From contig NZ_SZVO01000004.1 in assembly GCF_005280585.1 (NCBI RefSeq), positions 248,001 through 312,000 on the forward strand: a stretch of 64,000 nt of DNA. The letters are read 5' to 3'. The first letter of the stretch is position 1; each line of letters starts with the position of its first letter. This stretch comes from Dyadobacter frigoris (GTDB lineage: Bacteria; Bacteroidota; Bacteroidia; Cytophagales; Spirosomataceae). The position numbers and the translations under genes are program-made. This document shows positions 54,479 to 62,923 of this stretch, one piece after another. The notes beneath the pieces are model-generated. The model saw only the letters and a list, made by a program, of their open reading frames with translations. It did no database searches and was not told the DNA's origin.

Positions 54479-54517
54479 TTAAATAACTGTTGATCAGTAC
54501 TTTTAACCCAAATTGTT

Positions 54518-54802
54518 CTATACTAATTCCTTGATTTTATATTCAAGGATGCTTTTTATAGTATTCATTTTAACAAGAACCGGATCGTTTCCTTCCTCAT
54601 CCAGAATCAGTTTTACATATTGTTCACGAATCCGTCCGGTTACCTGAAACGAATGATCATCGGCAATTTTATACGTTATCGCTTCAAGATCCTGATTAAT
54701 AAATTCTTCCAGAATGTCATTTGCAATATCTTCCGGGTATTTTTCTACGGTGTCAAAAATGAAAAACCCGTTTTGATGACGGCATTTAATATATTTTTCC
54801 AT
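54518..54802 (-). CDS. Hypothetical protein, 94 residues
   Basis: This 94-residue, mixed-charge cytoplasmic protein has no recognised domain. It starts MEKYIKCRHQNGFFIFDTVE and is rich in acidic residues. It precedes the other 94-residue gene and follows the glycine-zipper stress-type gene on the same strand. The clear coding pattern supports a real gene; function unknown. Confidence 0.6.
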   Translation of the reverse strand: MEKYIKCRHQNGFFIFDTVEKYPEDIANDILEEFINQDLEAITYKIADDHSFQVTGRIREQYVKLILDEEGNDPVLVKMNTIKSILEYKIKELV

Positions 54803-54849
54803 GGCGAGGACTGCGATTTTTTATTCCATAACAATGTAAAGATTTTCTT

Positions 54850-55389
54850 TCAATCTTCATGAACTTGTCTCCCGCCGAAACCATTCCATGCGGTAATAAT
54901 TTCCATTCGGTCTTCAACCGTTTTTGGTTTGAATCCGATGATTATCCCGCCACCTTTCAGGCTTTTTTCATAATGTTCAGCATAATGTTTGGAAATCCCG
55001 GAACCAACGAGCGCACCAATGATACCACCGGTAATTCCACCCGCACCCGCTCCGGTTAAGGATGCTAAAATTGGCCCGGCAACAGCAATACCAAGTCCGG
55101 GAATAATAACAGCGGTTCCAATCGCCGCAATGGCACCTGCTACCGCTCCGGCAGTTCCTCCGATGGCCGTTCCAAGACCCGCTTTTTCGAGTATTTTATG
55201 CTCTGAATGGTCTTCGTGGTTTTCTTTTGAAAGATGCAGTGCTTGCGTTTCGCCGGAAATGATCACGATGATGTCATCGGCGTTGTAACCACGATAAATC
55301 AATTCATCATAAGCTTTTTGAGCTCCTTCTCTGGTTTGAAAAACGGAGGTTATTGTATCAGGAACGGGATTGTAATCTGAATTTTCCAT
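54850..55389 (-). CDS. General-stress-type protein with glycine-zipper region
   Basis: This 179-residue protein has an N-terminal segment TSVFQTREGAQKAYDELIYR and GYNADDIIVIIS resembling the YflT/general stress protein 17M-type domain. A long Gly/Ala-rich hydrophobic stretch (about 70-135, GTAGAVAGAIAAIGTAVIIP and repeats of GxxxG) of the glycine-zipper kind follows, then a GGGIIIGFKPKTVEDRMEII tail. Such proteins are often stress-induced and may insert into or associate with membranes. No exact function can be given. Confidence 0.75.
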   Translation of the reverse strand: MENSDYNPVPDTITSVFQTREGAQKAYDELIYRGYNADDIIVIISGETQALHLSKENHEDHSEHKILEKAGLGTAIGGTAGAVAGAIAAIGTAVIIPGLGIAVAGPILASLTGAGAGGITGGIIGALVGSGISKHYAEHYEKSLKGGGIIIGFKPKTVEDRMEIITAWNGFGGRQVHED

Positions 55390-55490
55390 AATTATATATC
55401 AGGTTGGCCACTTAACGCCGACAAATCATTTTTCATAACAATTGTGCCAAAGTATCAAATTTGGAGTTGGTATTTTGTTTTTATGAGGAC

Positions 55491-55525
55491 AAAAAAAACT
55501 CAGGATTTCGGTTGGAAATCCTGAG
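55491..55525 (-). terminator. Rho-independent terminator after the 54-residue membrane protein gene
   Basis: CTCAGGATTTC (55499-55509) and GAAATCCTGAG (55515-55525) form a perfect 11-base stem with a 5-base loop, followed on the minus strand by TTTTTTTGTCC (from 55498). It lies 26 bases past the stop codon at 55551. Confidence 0.8.
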
Positions 55526-55550
55526 CAAATATCATTGATGAAGTATTAAT

Positions 55551-55715
55551 TCAGACGACTCTGTCTCCACGTATCACTCTAAGTATAACGGCAACGATGG
55601 CAATGACCAAAAGAATATGAATGATGTTTCCCATTCCAAAACTGGCAAAGCCAAAATAACCGATAAGCCATAAAATAACCAGAATTACCGCTATTGTATA
55701 AAGTAGATTTCCCAT
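55551..55715 (-). CDS. Small membrane protein, lmo0937-family type (54 residues)
   Basis: This small gene was found by translating the minus strand from an ATG at 55715. It gives a 54-residue protein with two hydrophobic segments (about 3-24 and 30-47): MGNLLYTIAVILVILWLIGY at the start, then NIIHILLVIAIVAVILRVI and a basic RGDRVV tail. This pattern is the lmo0937 family, found widely next to stress genes; its function is unknown. It is followed closely by a good terminator and lies upstream of the stress-type glycine-zipper gene, which fits a stress-response neighbourhood. Confidence 0.8.
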   Translation of the reverse strand: MGNLLYTIAVILVILWLIGYFGFASFGMGNIIHILLVIAIVAVILRVIRGDRVV

Positions 55716-56005
55716 GGTGGTAGTAAGTTAGTTTAAGATTAAATGTATACAAGAATGTATTAAAAATAGATGCCAGTGTGGTTTTGACCATATTAGGCGT
55801 AATTATTCCCCGTATTTATATTTTATTCCAGTTAGGAATATTGATTTTTATCTGAGTTGTAGAAAAAAACACTCAAAAGCCTTCCGAAATGGAGTATTAT
55901 AATCGGAAGTATTGAAATAGAATAATTGATACTGAAAGAAGCAAACCTTTGTATAAAGCTTCCTGATCAATTAAATTGCCCTGAATTAAATTTAAAGTGT
56001 AAGAC

Positions 56006-56302
56006 ATGAGTGGAAAATATGACGATATTCCTTTGGTAGACAATAAGGAGAAACACAATTTTGAATTTGTAGTAGATAATCACAGATCTTTTATTGACTA
56101 TGTTATTAAATATGAACACGTATATCTGATTCATACCGAAGTTTCTCCGGAACTTGAAGGAAGAGGTGTGGCCTCAGCCATGGTGACTAAAACACTGGAA
56201 TATATTGAATCCGAAAATAGAAAAATTGTTCCGAGATGTTCGTATGTGCTTGATTATCTGGAAAGGCATCCGGAATGGAAAAGACTGGTAGCGAATTATT
56301 AA
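56006..56302 (+). CDS. Small GNAT-type N-acetyltransferase (YjdJ/Gtn-like)
   Basis: This 98-residue protein resembles the compact COG2388 GNAT group: FEFVVDNHRSFIDYVI, then HTEVSPELEGRGVASAMVTK, which is the acetyl-CoA binding loop (V-pattern with RGVA), and KIVPRCSYVLDYLERHPEW at the end. Such minimal acetyltransferases contain only the core beta-hairpin and CoA loop. The target is unknown. Its stop codon sits inside a palindromic terminator shared with the convergent chloride channel gene. Confidence 0.85.
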   Translation: MSGKYDDIPLVDNKEKHNFEFVVDNHRSFIDYVIKYEHVYLIHTEVSPELEGRGVASAMVTKTLEYIESENRKIVPRCSYVLDYLERHPEWKRLVANY

Positions 56303-56323
56303 GTGAGCTTTTTAAAGCTCACT
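56302..56323. terminator. Bidirectional hairpin overlapping two convergent stop codons
   Basis: AGTGAGCTTT (56302-56311) and AAAGCTCACT (56314-56323) are exact 10-base inverted arms with a 2-base loop. The hairpin contains the last base of the GNAT stop codon and the stop plus last codons of the ClC gene, so termination signal and coding end overlap. The flanking tract on the plus strand is AATTTTC, less T-rich than usual. Confidence 0.6.
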
Positions 56324-57625
56324 AATTTTCTTCCCTTGATTTTGATCGAAAAATGAATTTTTGGGTTCTCCAACAACTTGTGCATGATAAATGCTGGTGT
56401 TGCCTGAAAACAGGTAGGAAACTACACACGCTATGGCGACATAAACTCCGGACTCGGCACCAAATAATTCGATGGCCATAAGCATACACGCCAGAGGTGT
56501 GTTTGTAGCGCCGGCAAAAACGGCTACAAAGCCCATTCCGGCCAATAAACCGACGGGTAGCGGAATGAAATAGGAGAGGGCATTACCCAAGGTGGCTCCT
56601 ATAAAAAATAAAGGTGTCACTTCACCACCCTTAAATCCAGCACTTAAAGTAATAATGGTAAAAACGATTTTTAGTAAAAAATCATAAGCCGGGAGACTTT
56701 GTTCAAATGATTCCAGGATTGTCGGAATACCAAGTCCTATGTAATTTGTTGTTCCGATTGCCCATACGCCACATGCCACCAAAATACCTCCGACAAATGG
56801 CCGCAATGGGGGATATGTGATATAGGTTTTAAATAATCTGCCGGTTTGACGGATCGTTTTACTGAAAAACGCAGCTGTGACCCCAAAAAATAGTCCTGCA
56901 AGAATACTAAAAAGGATGTTGACGACAGAAATTTTTGGGATAAAAGAAATATGGTAATGGGTATGCGAAACCTGCCAGGCATCGGTTACCAGACTTGCCA
57001 GAATGGCCGAAAGAAAAGCCGGAAAAATGGCATCATATCGTAAGCGTCCGATCAAAAATACTTCCAGACCAAAAACTGCTCCGGCCAGCGGCGTTCCGAA
57101 AACGGAGCCAAAACCTGCGCTGATGGCTGCAATCAATAATACTTTTCTGTCTTCCGGATTAAATTTAAAAATCCGGCTAAGCTGATCTCCGATAGCGCCT
57201 GCCATTTGCAGAGCCGTTCCTTCCCGTCCTGCCGAACCCCCGAAAATGTGGGTTGTTATGGTTCCAATTAATACAAAAGGCGCCATTTTGAAAGGAATCC
57301 AGTCTTTCGGATTATGGATCGTATCGATCAGTAAATTATTCCCGCCTTCAACTTCTTTGCCAAAATAATGATATAACAAGCCTATGGCAAAACCGGCAAC
57401 AGGAAGCAAGGCAATAAGCCAGAGATTTGACTCTCTAAGTTCAGTAGCCCATTGAAGGGAAATTAGAAAAAAAGCGGATACAGAGCCTACGCAGATTCCT
57501 AGTATGGAACAGATACACAACCACTTGAAAATGTACCCCGCCGACGGGAATTTTTGATTGACTTTGGAGAAATAATGGTAACTTTTTGTTTCTCGGAATT
57601 GAGATTTTTGATCTGAAAAAGGCAT
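56312..57625 (-). CDS. ClC-type chloride channel/antiporter family protein
   Basis: This 437-residue membrane protein with about 10-12 hydrophobic segments has ClC hallmarks: GSAGREGTALQMAG, where the family's gating Glu stands in the GREG motif, and a later GFKGGEVTPLFFIGATLGN. The first selectivity motif (normally GSGIP) reads GGNNLL, a departure seen in a short bacterial subgroup annotated as voltage-gated chloride channel family protein; some of these transport fluoride or other anions. Ion preference therefore cannot be assigned. It is convergent with the GNAT gene. Confidence 0.87.
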   Translation of the reverse strand: MPFSDQKSQFRETKSYHYFSKVNQKFPSAGYIFKWLCICSILGICVGSVSAFFLISLQWATELRESNLWLIALLPVAGFAIGLLYHYFGKEVEGGNNLLIDTIHNPKDWIPFKMAPFVLIGTITTHIFGGSAGREGTALQMAGAIGDQLSRIFKFNPEDRKVLLIAAISAGFGSVFGTPLAGAVFGLEVFLIGRLRYDAIFPAFLSAILASLVTDAWQVSHTHYHISFIPKISVVNILFSILAGLFFGVTAAFFSKTIRQTGRLFKTYITYPPLRPFVGGILVACGVWAIGTTNYIGLGIPTILESFEQSLPAYDFLLKIVFTIITLSAGFKGGEVTPLFFIGATLGNALSYFIPLPVGLLAGMGFVAVFAGATNTPLACMLMAIELFGAESGVYVAIACVVSYLFSGNTSIYHAQVVGEPKNSFFDQNQGKKISEL

Positions 57626-57816
57626 AATTATCCTGGCTTAAAATAAACATAACCAGGCGCCATCAGCTTTTTTAGGGCGGTTCAAATAGGAAGACACCAT
57701 TTCGTTAACACAACAAAGATAAAAAATCCGGTTAACTTGTTTTTATTTTTATATAATAAAATCGATTATAAGTCTTCACTTTTAATATTTTGCCAACAAA
57801 CCGATAAATGAAATAA

Positions 57817-58389
57817 ATGAGCAAGTTAAAACTTTACATGATTTTATTAGGCTGTCGCCCACCGGGCCGTTTCACCGAGCAGCATGATATATTTTTTGGA
57901 ATAGGAAAATCTGTTAAAGATTTACTTCCCGAAATCATTAAAAGCTGGCCTGAGGCGAAAGGTCAAATACACCTGGATGCTTTTCAGGAAGTTAACTATG
58001 TAAACGGTTATGGAATTGAAGTTTTGGAACGCGATCAGCCGCCAGCAAAAGAAGAAAATCTGAAATTATTTTTCATCAATCTGGGTGGTTACAAAAAAGG
58101 AGAATTTGATGAATTTCATTACAAAACGCTCGTTGTTGCAGAAGATCAAAGTGCAGCGATCCGGCTTTCCAAACAAACCGCTTTTTATAAGCATACCGGA
58201 TTTAAAGGTGCGCCTTCGCATGTAGATGACAAATACGGTATTGATGTGGATGATATTTTTCAGGTTCAGGAGATATTAGCACCTGCATTCGTAGAAAAAT
58301 ATCATTTGAATATTTCAAAAGAGGAAGGACCCGAAGATGAGATCCGGTTGGGATATTTTCCTTTAAAAAAGATAGCAGATGAATTTTAA
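57817..58389 (+). CDS. DUF1543 family protein
   Basis: This 190-residue soluble protein matches DUF1543, with the start KLYMILLGCRPPGRFTEQHD and FGIGKSVKDLLP in the first half and a related second half (LKLFFINLGGYKKGEFDEFH, followed by HKTLVVAEDQ-like and VDDIFQVQEIL motifs), suggesting two similar halves. The family is uncharacterised. It stands alone and ends at a strong bidirectional terminator. Confidence 0.85.
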   Translation: MSKLKLYMILLGCRPPGRFTEQHDIFFGIGKSVKDLLPEIIKSWPEAKGQIHLDAFQEVNYVNGYGIEVLERDQPPAKEENLKLFFINLGGYKKGEFDEFHYKTLVVAEDQSAAIRLSKQTAFYKHTGFKGAPSHVDDKYGIDVDDIFQVQEILAPAFVEKYHLNISKEEGPEDEIRLGYFPLKKIADEF

Positions 58390-58401
58390 TATTTACATAA
58401 T

Positions 58402-58439
58402 AAAAAGACCCTGAAAGCAGTTGCCGTCAGGGTCTTTTT
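58402..58439. terminator. Bidirectional rho-independent terminator
   Basis: AAAAAGACCCTGA (58402-58414) and TCAGGGTCTTTTT (58427-58439) form a perfect stem with a 12-base loop and flanking A/T tracts on both strands. It lies between the convergent DUF1543 and RND adaptor genes. Confidence 0.85.
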
Positions 58440-58462
58440 ATTTTATTTCAAAACGTAATCTC

Positions 58463-59602
58463 TTATAAAGAAGCCAGTTTGGTATGTAGTGTCGAGCCAT
58501 TTCTGACTTCTTCACTTGCTTTTTTTACCAGCTGATCTTTTATTTGAAGATTGCTGCTGAAAATTTCTACGGTGCTGTCCATTTCTCTTCCCTTTTTAAC
58601 ATCAACCCATAACGCTTTGCTGTCCACCACTTTCACAACAAAAACCCTTTCCATAGAATTAACAAGCGCTGTTTTTGGGACAACAAAAGAAGGAACGTCC
58701 GATGAAAGCGGAATCTCAACCTCTGCAACCATGCCCGGAAATAACTTTTTGTCATTATTGAAAACGTCCATTTCAATTCTTTCTGAACGAAGTCTGCTGT
58801 CAAGTACGCCGGCCAAACGTTTTACTTTGGCTTTAAATTTCTGATTTGGATAAGCTTTTACTGAAAAACTAATTTCTGTCTGGTTGGTAACATAACCCAC
58901 GTAAGCTTCCGGAATGGAAACTACCAAACGCATTTTTCTTTGTTCCTGCAAAGTGAATAACGGGAATTCAGATCCCTTTCCTGCTGGGCCAACATAGGCA
59001 CCCGGACTTATATTTTTTGCAGTGATGATACCAGCAAAAGGTGCTCTGATTTCAAGGTAATTTTTGCTTGCGCCAACTTCTTTCTGACTTGCTTTTGCTG
59101 ATTGAAGCTGTGCATAATCGGCATCCATACGAGCCAATGCCTGATCAAGGTCGTTCTGGGAAATTGTTCCCGGCGTTTTGCTGGTTTCTACCAGACGTGA
59201 ATAATTTGCTTTGCTGGCAATGTAGGCAGCTTCCTGTGCTTTTGCTCTTGATTCCGCTCCTGCAAGACGCGAATTTAATTCTGGCGCCTCCATGGAAACG
59301 AGTAATTGTCCTTCTTTAACTTCTGAACCTACATCGGCGTATATTTTTTTTACAAAACTGGTTTCTCTTGCATATAGGTCAACATTTCTGAATGAGATAA
59401 GTTCTCCAGGCGTATGAAAAGCCGTGGACAAGTCTTCTTTTTCAAGAGGGAAAGTTACCGTGGCAGAAGGAACAGCAGCAGCTTTTTCAGCTTTCTCCGT
59501 TTTTTCTTTTTCCTCAGCATTGGAACTACATCCTATGACGGTGGCAATCAGGATACTGAAAATCAGTCCGTTAATGATCGAATATTTATTGGTTGGTTGC
59601 AT
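58463..59602 (-). CDS. RND efflux periplasmic adaptor subunit (membrane fusion protein)
   Basis: This 379-residue lipoprotein (lipobox ending at Cys25 in TVIGCSS) has a charged Lys/Glu linker (about 29-45). The membrane fusion protein layout follows: lipoyl/barrel-sandwich motifs (VKKIYADVGSEVKEGQLLVS and IRAPFAGIITAKNISPGAYV), a coiled-coil hairpin between them, and beta-barrel and membrane-proximal parts (FPGMVAEVEIPL). It joins the inner-membrane pump to the TolC-type channel. It is the third gene of a minus-strand operon after the TolC-like and pump genes; the substrate is unknown. Confidence 0.9.
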   Translation of the reverse strand: MQPTNKYSIINGLIFSILIATVIGCSSNAEEKEKTEKAEKAAAVPSATVTFPLEKEDLSTAFHTPGELISFRNVDLYARETSFVKKIYADVGSEVKEGQLLVSMEAPELNSRLAGAESRAKAQEAAYIASKANYSRLVETSKTPGTISQNDLDQALARMDADYAQLQSAKASQKEVGASKNYLEIRAPFAGIITAKNISPGAYVGPAGKGSEFPLFTLQEQRKMRLVVSIPEAYVGYVTNQTEISFSVKAYPNQKFKAKVKRLAGVLDSRLRSERIEMDVFNNDKKLFPGMVAEVEIPLSSDVPSFVVPKTALVNSMERVFVVKVVDSKALWVDVKKGREMDSTVEIFSSNLQIKDQLVKKASEEVRNGSTLHTKLASL

Positions 59603-59619
59603 CAGGTTATATTTTATAA

Positions 59620-62600
59620 TTAATGAGCAGGTACATAAAATTTACTTTCCTTATCTTCCGGATCAAGAGAAACCGAAGCAGTCGATGTTTTTTCCTGTAC
59701 CCAGGCAAAAACCAGCGGTAAAATAACAAGTGCAGCCACCGTGGAAGCAATCAAGCCTCCGATTACCGCCCGTGCCAGAGGAGACGCCTGATCTCCGCCT
59801 TCACCAAGTCCGGCAGCCATAGGAATCATCCCTACGATCATCGCGACACTGGTCATCAAAATCGGACGCAGACGAAGTTCCACAGCTTCTTTCGCTGAAA
59901 GCAAAGCATTGCCGTTATGTTTTCTGAGCTGCTCGGCATTGGTTACCAGAAGTACAGCATTGGAAATTGAAACCCCGACCGACATAATGATACCCATATA
60001 AGACTGCAAATTTAATGTAGATCCCGTAATTGTCAACATCGCCAGCGCTCCTAATAACACAGCAGGAACGGTTGTAAGTACTACCAGTGAAACTTTAAAC
60101 GACTGGAAATTGGCAGCCAGCATTAAGAAAATCACCACAATAGCAACACCCAATCCTGACTGAAGACTGTCAAGGGTTTCTGTTAGAACAGTACTCAGGC
60201 CAATTGGTTCAATCGTCAGCCCGCGTGGCAACTCACCCAGAGAAGCAATGGCTTCATTGACCGCTTTGGAAGCTGTTCCTAGATCCGTTTTATGCAAATT
60301 TGCCGTTACCGACATAACCGGCATAGCTCCCAAATCGTCATTTTCTCCGTATGTTGTATCCAATTTTATGGTAGCCACATCGCTTAGTACGGGACGAGCT
60401 GAATTTTTCAGGATTGGTATTTCTCCGATACTGTTTATGCTATTCATCTGATTTTCAGGAACCTGAACCTGAACGGCATAACTAAGGCCGATTTTTTCAT
60501 CCAGCCAAACATTTTTCTCAGTATAACGGGAAGACGAAGTAGAAGCAGTCAGCGAACGGGAAACATCCGACATGTCCACGCCTAACTGTGCTGCACGCTT
60601 TCTGTCTACGTCAATATTTACGGCAGGATAGTGCAGTGGCTGAGCAATCTGCACATCACGGAGGAAACTTACCTGTTGCAGTTTTGCTACTATTTTGTTA
60701 GCATATTCTTCATTTTGTTTTTTATTTTTCCCCATAATCCGAACTTCAACCGGTGTAGGTGAACCTTGGCTAAGGATTTTATCGGTCAGTTCAATCGGTT
60801 CAAAAGAAAGCTTTACATCCGGCAAGTCCTGTTTCATTTTATTTCGAAGATTTTCCTTTAAATCATCCAGATTTACTTTATAATCTTCCTTCAAACTAAC
60901 CTGAAGAATCGCATCATGCGGTCCGCTCGTGAACAAATAAATCGGGTTTACAGAAAATTGAGCCGGGTGCATACCAACAAATGCAGAAGTGATCGAAATA
61001 TTTTCCTTCCCTACAATTGATTCAAGCGCGCTGATCGTTTTGATCAGTTTTTCTTCTGTCCGCTCAATACGTGTTCCGTCTGCCACGCGTATGTGAAGCT
61101 GAAATTGTCGGCCATTGACTTTTGGCAAAACGTCACGGCCAATGTCAAAAAGTAAAAGGCCGGCGGCACCCGTAATCAGCACTACATAGGCAAGTACCAC
61201 AAGTTTTTTACTTGGAAATAATTTGTCAAGAAAACGCACAAACCCATTTCTGAACTTTTCAAAACCGCTGATTTTTCCGTCGTTGTTAAAATCTTCACGT
61301 TCTACCAGTTGTTTTTTCTCAACCCAGCTATCGGTTTCAGTACCTATGATGCTTAAATCCGCTGCTGGTCTCTTATGCAAATGATCTTTCATGAGCCAGT
61401 TGGCCATAATCGGAACGAAAGTCTGGGAAAGAAGAAATGATACGAGCATGGAAAATCCAATCGCAAGAGCCAGCGGCAGGAATAAAGCTCCTGGTATACC
61501 GGTCATTGTAAACGCCGGTGCGAAAACCGCCAGAATACAAAGCAGGATAAGGAGTTTAGGGAAAGCAATTTCTTTACAGGCATCCCAAATCGCGAGCGCC
61601 TTGGGTTTTCCGAGATCGAGATGCTGGTGAATATTTTCTATGGTTACAGTCGATTCATCAACCAAAATACCAATCGCCAGGGAAAGTCCGCTCAGCGTCA
61701 TGATATTAATAGTTTGGCCAAATAGTTTCAAAAATAATACCCCTGCTATAATAGAAGTAGGAATTGTCATGATCACAATGAGGGCACCACGCGGGTCACC
61801 CAAGAAGATCAATACCATAATCCCCGTTAAAATTGCACCGATTGCTCCTTCGGTAATCAAACTTTCAACAGCATTAATTACATAAGCCGACTGGTCAAAT
61901 TCATACGATATTTTTACATCTTCCGGTAAAATACTCTGGAAACGCGGAATTGCCTTTTTTAGATTTTGAACCACTTCCCAGGTAGAAGCATCCGCTGATT
62001 TTGTGATTGGAAGATAAACTGATCTTTTCCCGTTTACCAACGCATAACCTGCCGTAAGGTCAGCACCATCTTCAATTGTGGCTACATCCTTTAAATAAAG
62101 ATTCTGTACCGTTCCTTTAAACAAAGGGATATCGCCAAAATCTTTTACGTTTTTAATGGAAGTATTTGCCGGAGTCAGGTAATTTTTATCCCCGATCCGT
62201 ACATTTCCCGCTGGTGTGGCCTGGTTATTAACCCGGATTGCTTCTACCAGCTGATCGGGCGTAAGATTGTGAGAACGAAGTAGGTCGGGGTCAGCTTTGA
62301 TCAATATTGTACGAAGGTTTCCTCCAAAAGGCGGTGGAGAAACAAGGCCTGGTATCGAAGTAAAGGAAGATCGGATATAAACCTGGGCAAGATCCAGAAG
62401 TTCGTTATTTGAACGTGTGGCACTGCTGAAAACCAACTGGCCGACCGGAAGCGTCGAAGCATCAAACCGGATAATAAATGGCGGCTGTGACCCGGGCGGA
62501 AAGGAAGACTGCATCCTGTTGGCAAAAGCACTTAACTCTGCCGCTGCCTGTGCCATATTGGTTCCCTCATAGAAACTTAACTTCATTAGCGTAAGTCCCT

Positions 62601-62856
62601 GAATATTTTTTGTTTCTACGGCTTTTAATCCATTAACAAAAAGGAATATATTAACGTAAGGCTTCCCGAAATATGCTTCCATCTGGTTCGGCGTAAAACC
62701 ACCAAACGGGTGAGATATATAGATAACAGGCAAATCCATAGCCGGAAAAATATCCACTTTGATCGTACGCACCGCGTTAATACCAAAAAAGAACATCCCG
62801 GCAACGAGCACTAAAATCGAGATGGGTTTGCGAAGCGCATTTCTTATTAAATCCAT
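59620..62856 (-). CDS. RND efflux pump permease subunit with an EF-hand-like loop
   Basis: This 1078-residue inner-membrane pump has two six-helix halves and two large periplasmic domains, as in AcrB/CusA-type pumps. In TM4 the proton-relay pair reads Asp-Glu (GILVDESTVTIENI) where AcrB has Asp-Asp. The cytoplasmic loop between the halves carries a perfect EF-hand calcium-loop pattern, DFNNDGKISGFE (residues 522-533), with all ligand positions filled. Family length about 1030-1060, so it is slightly long. It lies between the adaptor and TolC-like genes; the substrate is unknown (metal, drug and organic compound pumps are all possible). Confidence 0.92.
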   Translation of the reverse strand: MDLIRNALRKPISILVLVAGMFFFGINAVRTIKVDIFPAMDLPVIYISHPFGGFTPNQMEAYFGKPYVNIFLFVNGLKAVETKNIQGLTLMKLSFYEGTNMAQAAAELSAFANRMQSSFPPGSQPPFIIRFDASTLPVGQLVFSSATRSNNELLDLAQVYIRSSFTSIPGLVSPPPFGGNLRTILIKADPDLLRSHNLTPDQLVEAIRVNNQATPAGNVRIGDKNYLTPANTSIKNVKDFGDIPLFKGTVQNLYLKDVATIEDGADLTAGYALVNGKRSVYLPITKSADASTWEVVQNLKKAIPRFQSILPEDVKISYEFDQSAYVINAVESLITEGAIGAILTGIMVLIFLGDPRGALIVIMTIPTSIIAGVLFLKLFGQTINIMTLSGLSLAIGILVDESTVTIENIHQHLDLGKPKALAIWDACKEIAFPKLLILLCILAVFAPAFTMTGIPGALFLPLALAIGFSMLVSFLLSQTFVPIMANWLMKDHLHKRPAADLSIIGTETDSWVEKKQLVEREDFNNDGKISGFEKFRNGFVRFLDKLFPSKKLVVLAYVVLITGAAGLLLFDIGRDVLPKVNGRQFQLHIRVADGTRIERTEEKLIKTISALESIVGKENISITSAFVGMHPAQFSVNPIYLFTSGPHDAILQVSLKEDYKVNLDDLKENLRNKMKQDLPDVKLSFEPIELTDKILSQGSPTPVEVRIMGKNKKQNEEYANKIVAKLQQVSFLRDVQIAQPLHYPAVNIDVDRKRAAQLGVDMSDVSRSLTASTSSSRYTEKNVWLDEKIGLSYAVQVQVPENQMNSINSIGEIPILKNSARPVLSDVATIKLDTTYGENDDLGAMPVMSVTANLHKTDLGTASKAVNEAIASLGELPRGLTIEPIGLSTVLTETLDSLQSGLGVAIVVIFLMLAANFQSFKVSLVVLTTVPAVLLGALAMLTITGSTLNLQSYMGIIMSVGVSISNAVLLVTNAEQLRKHNGNALLSAKEAVELRLRPILMTSVAMIVGMIPMAAGLGEGGDQASPLARAVIGGLIASTVAALVILPLVFAWVQEKTSTASVSLDPEDKESKFYVPAH

Positions 62857-62923
62857 AATAATTGGGTAGGCATTATGCAGTAAGGGCCATTGAGTGAAGA
62901 TGGCGATCTGTTCATAACAAATT

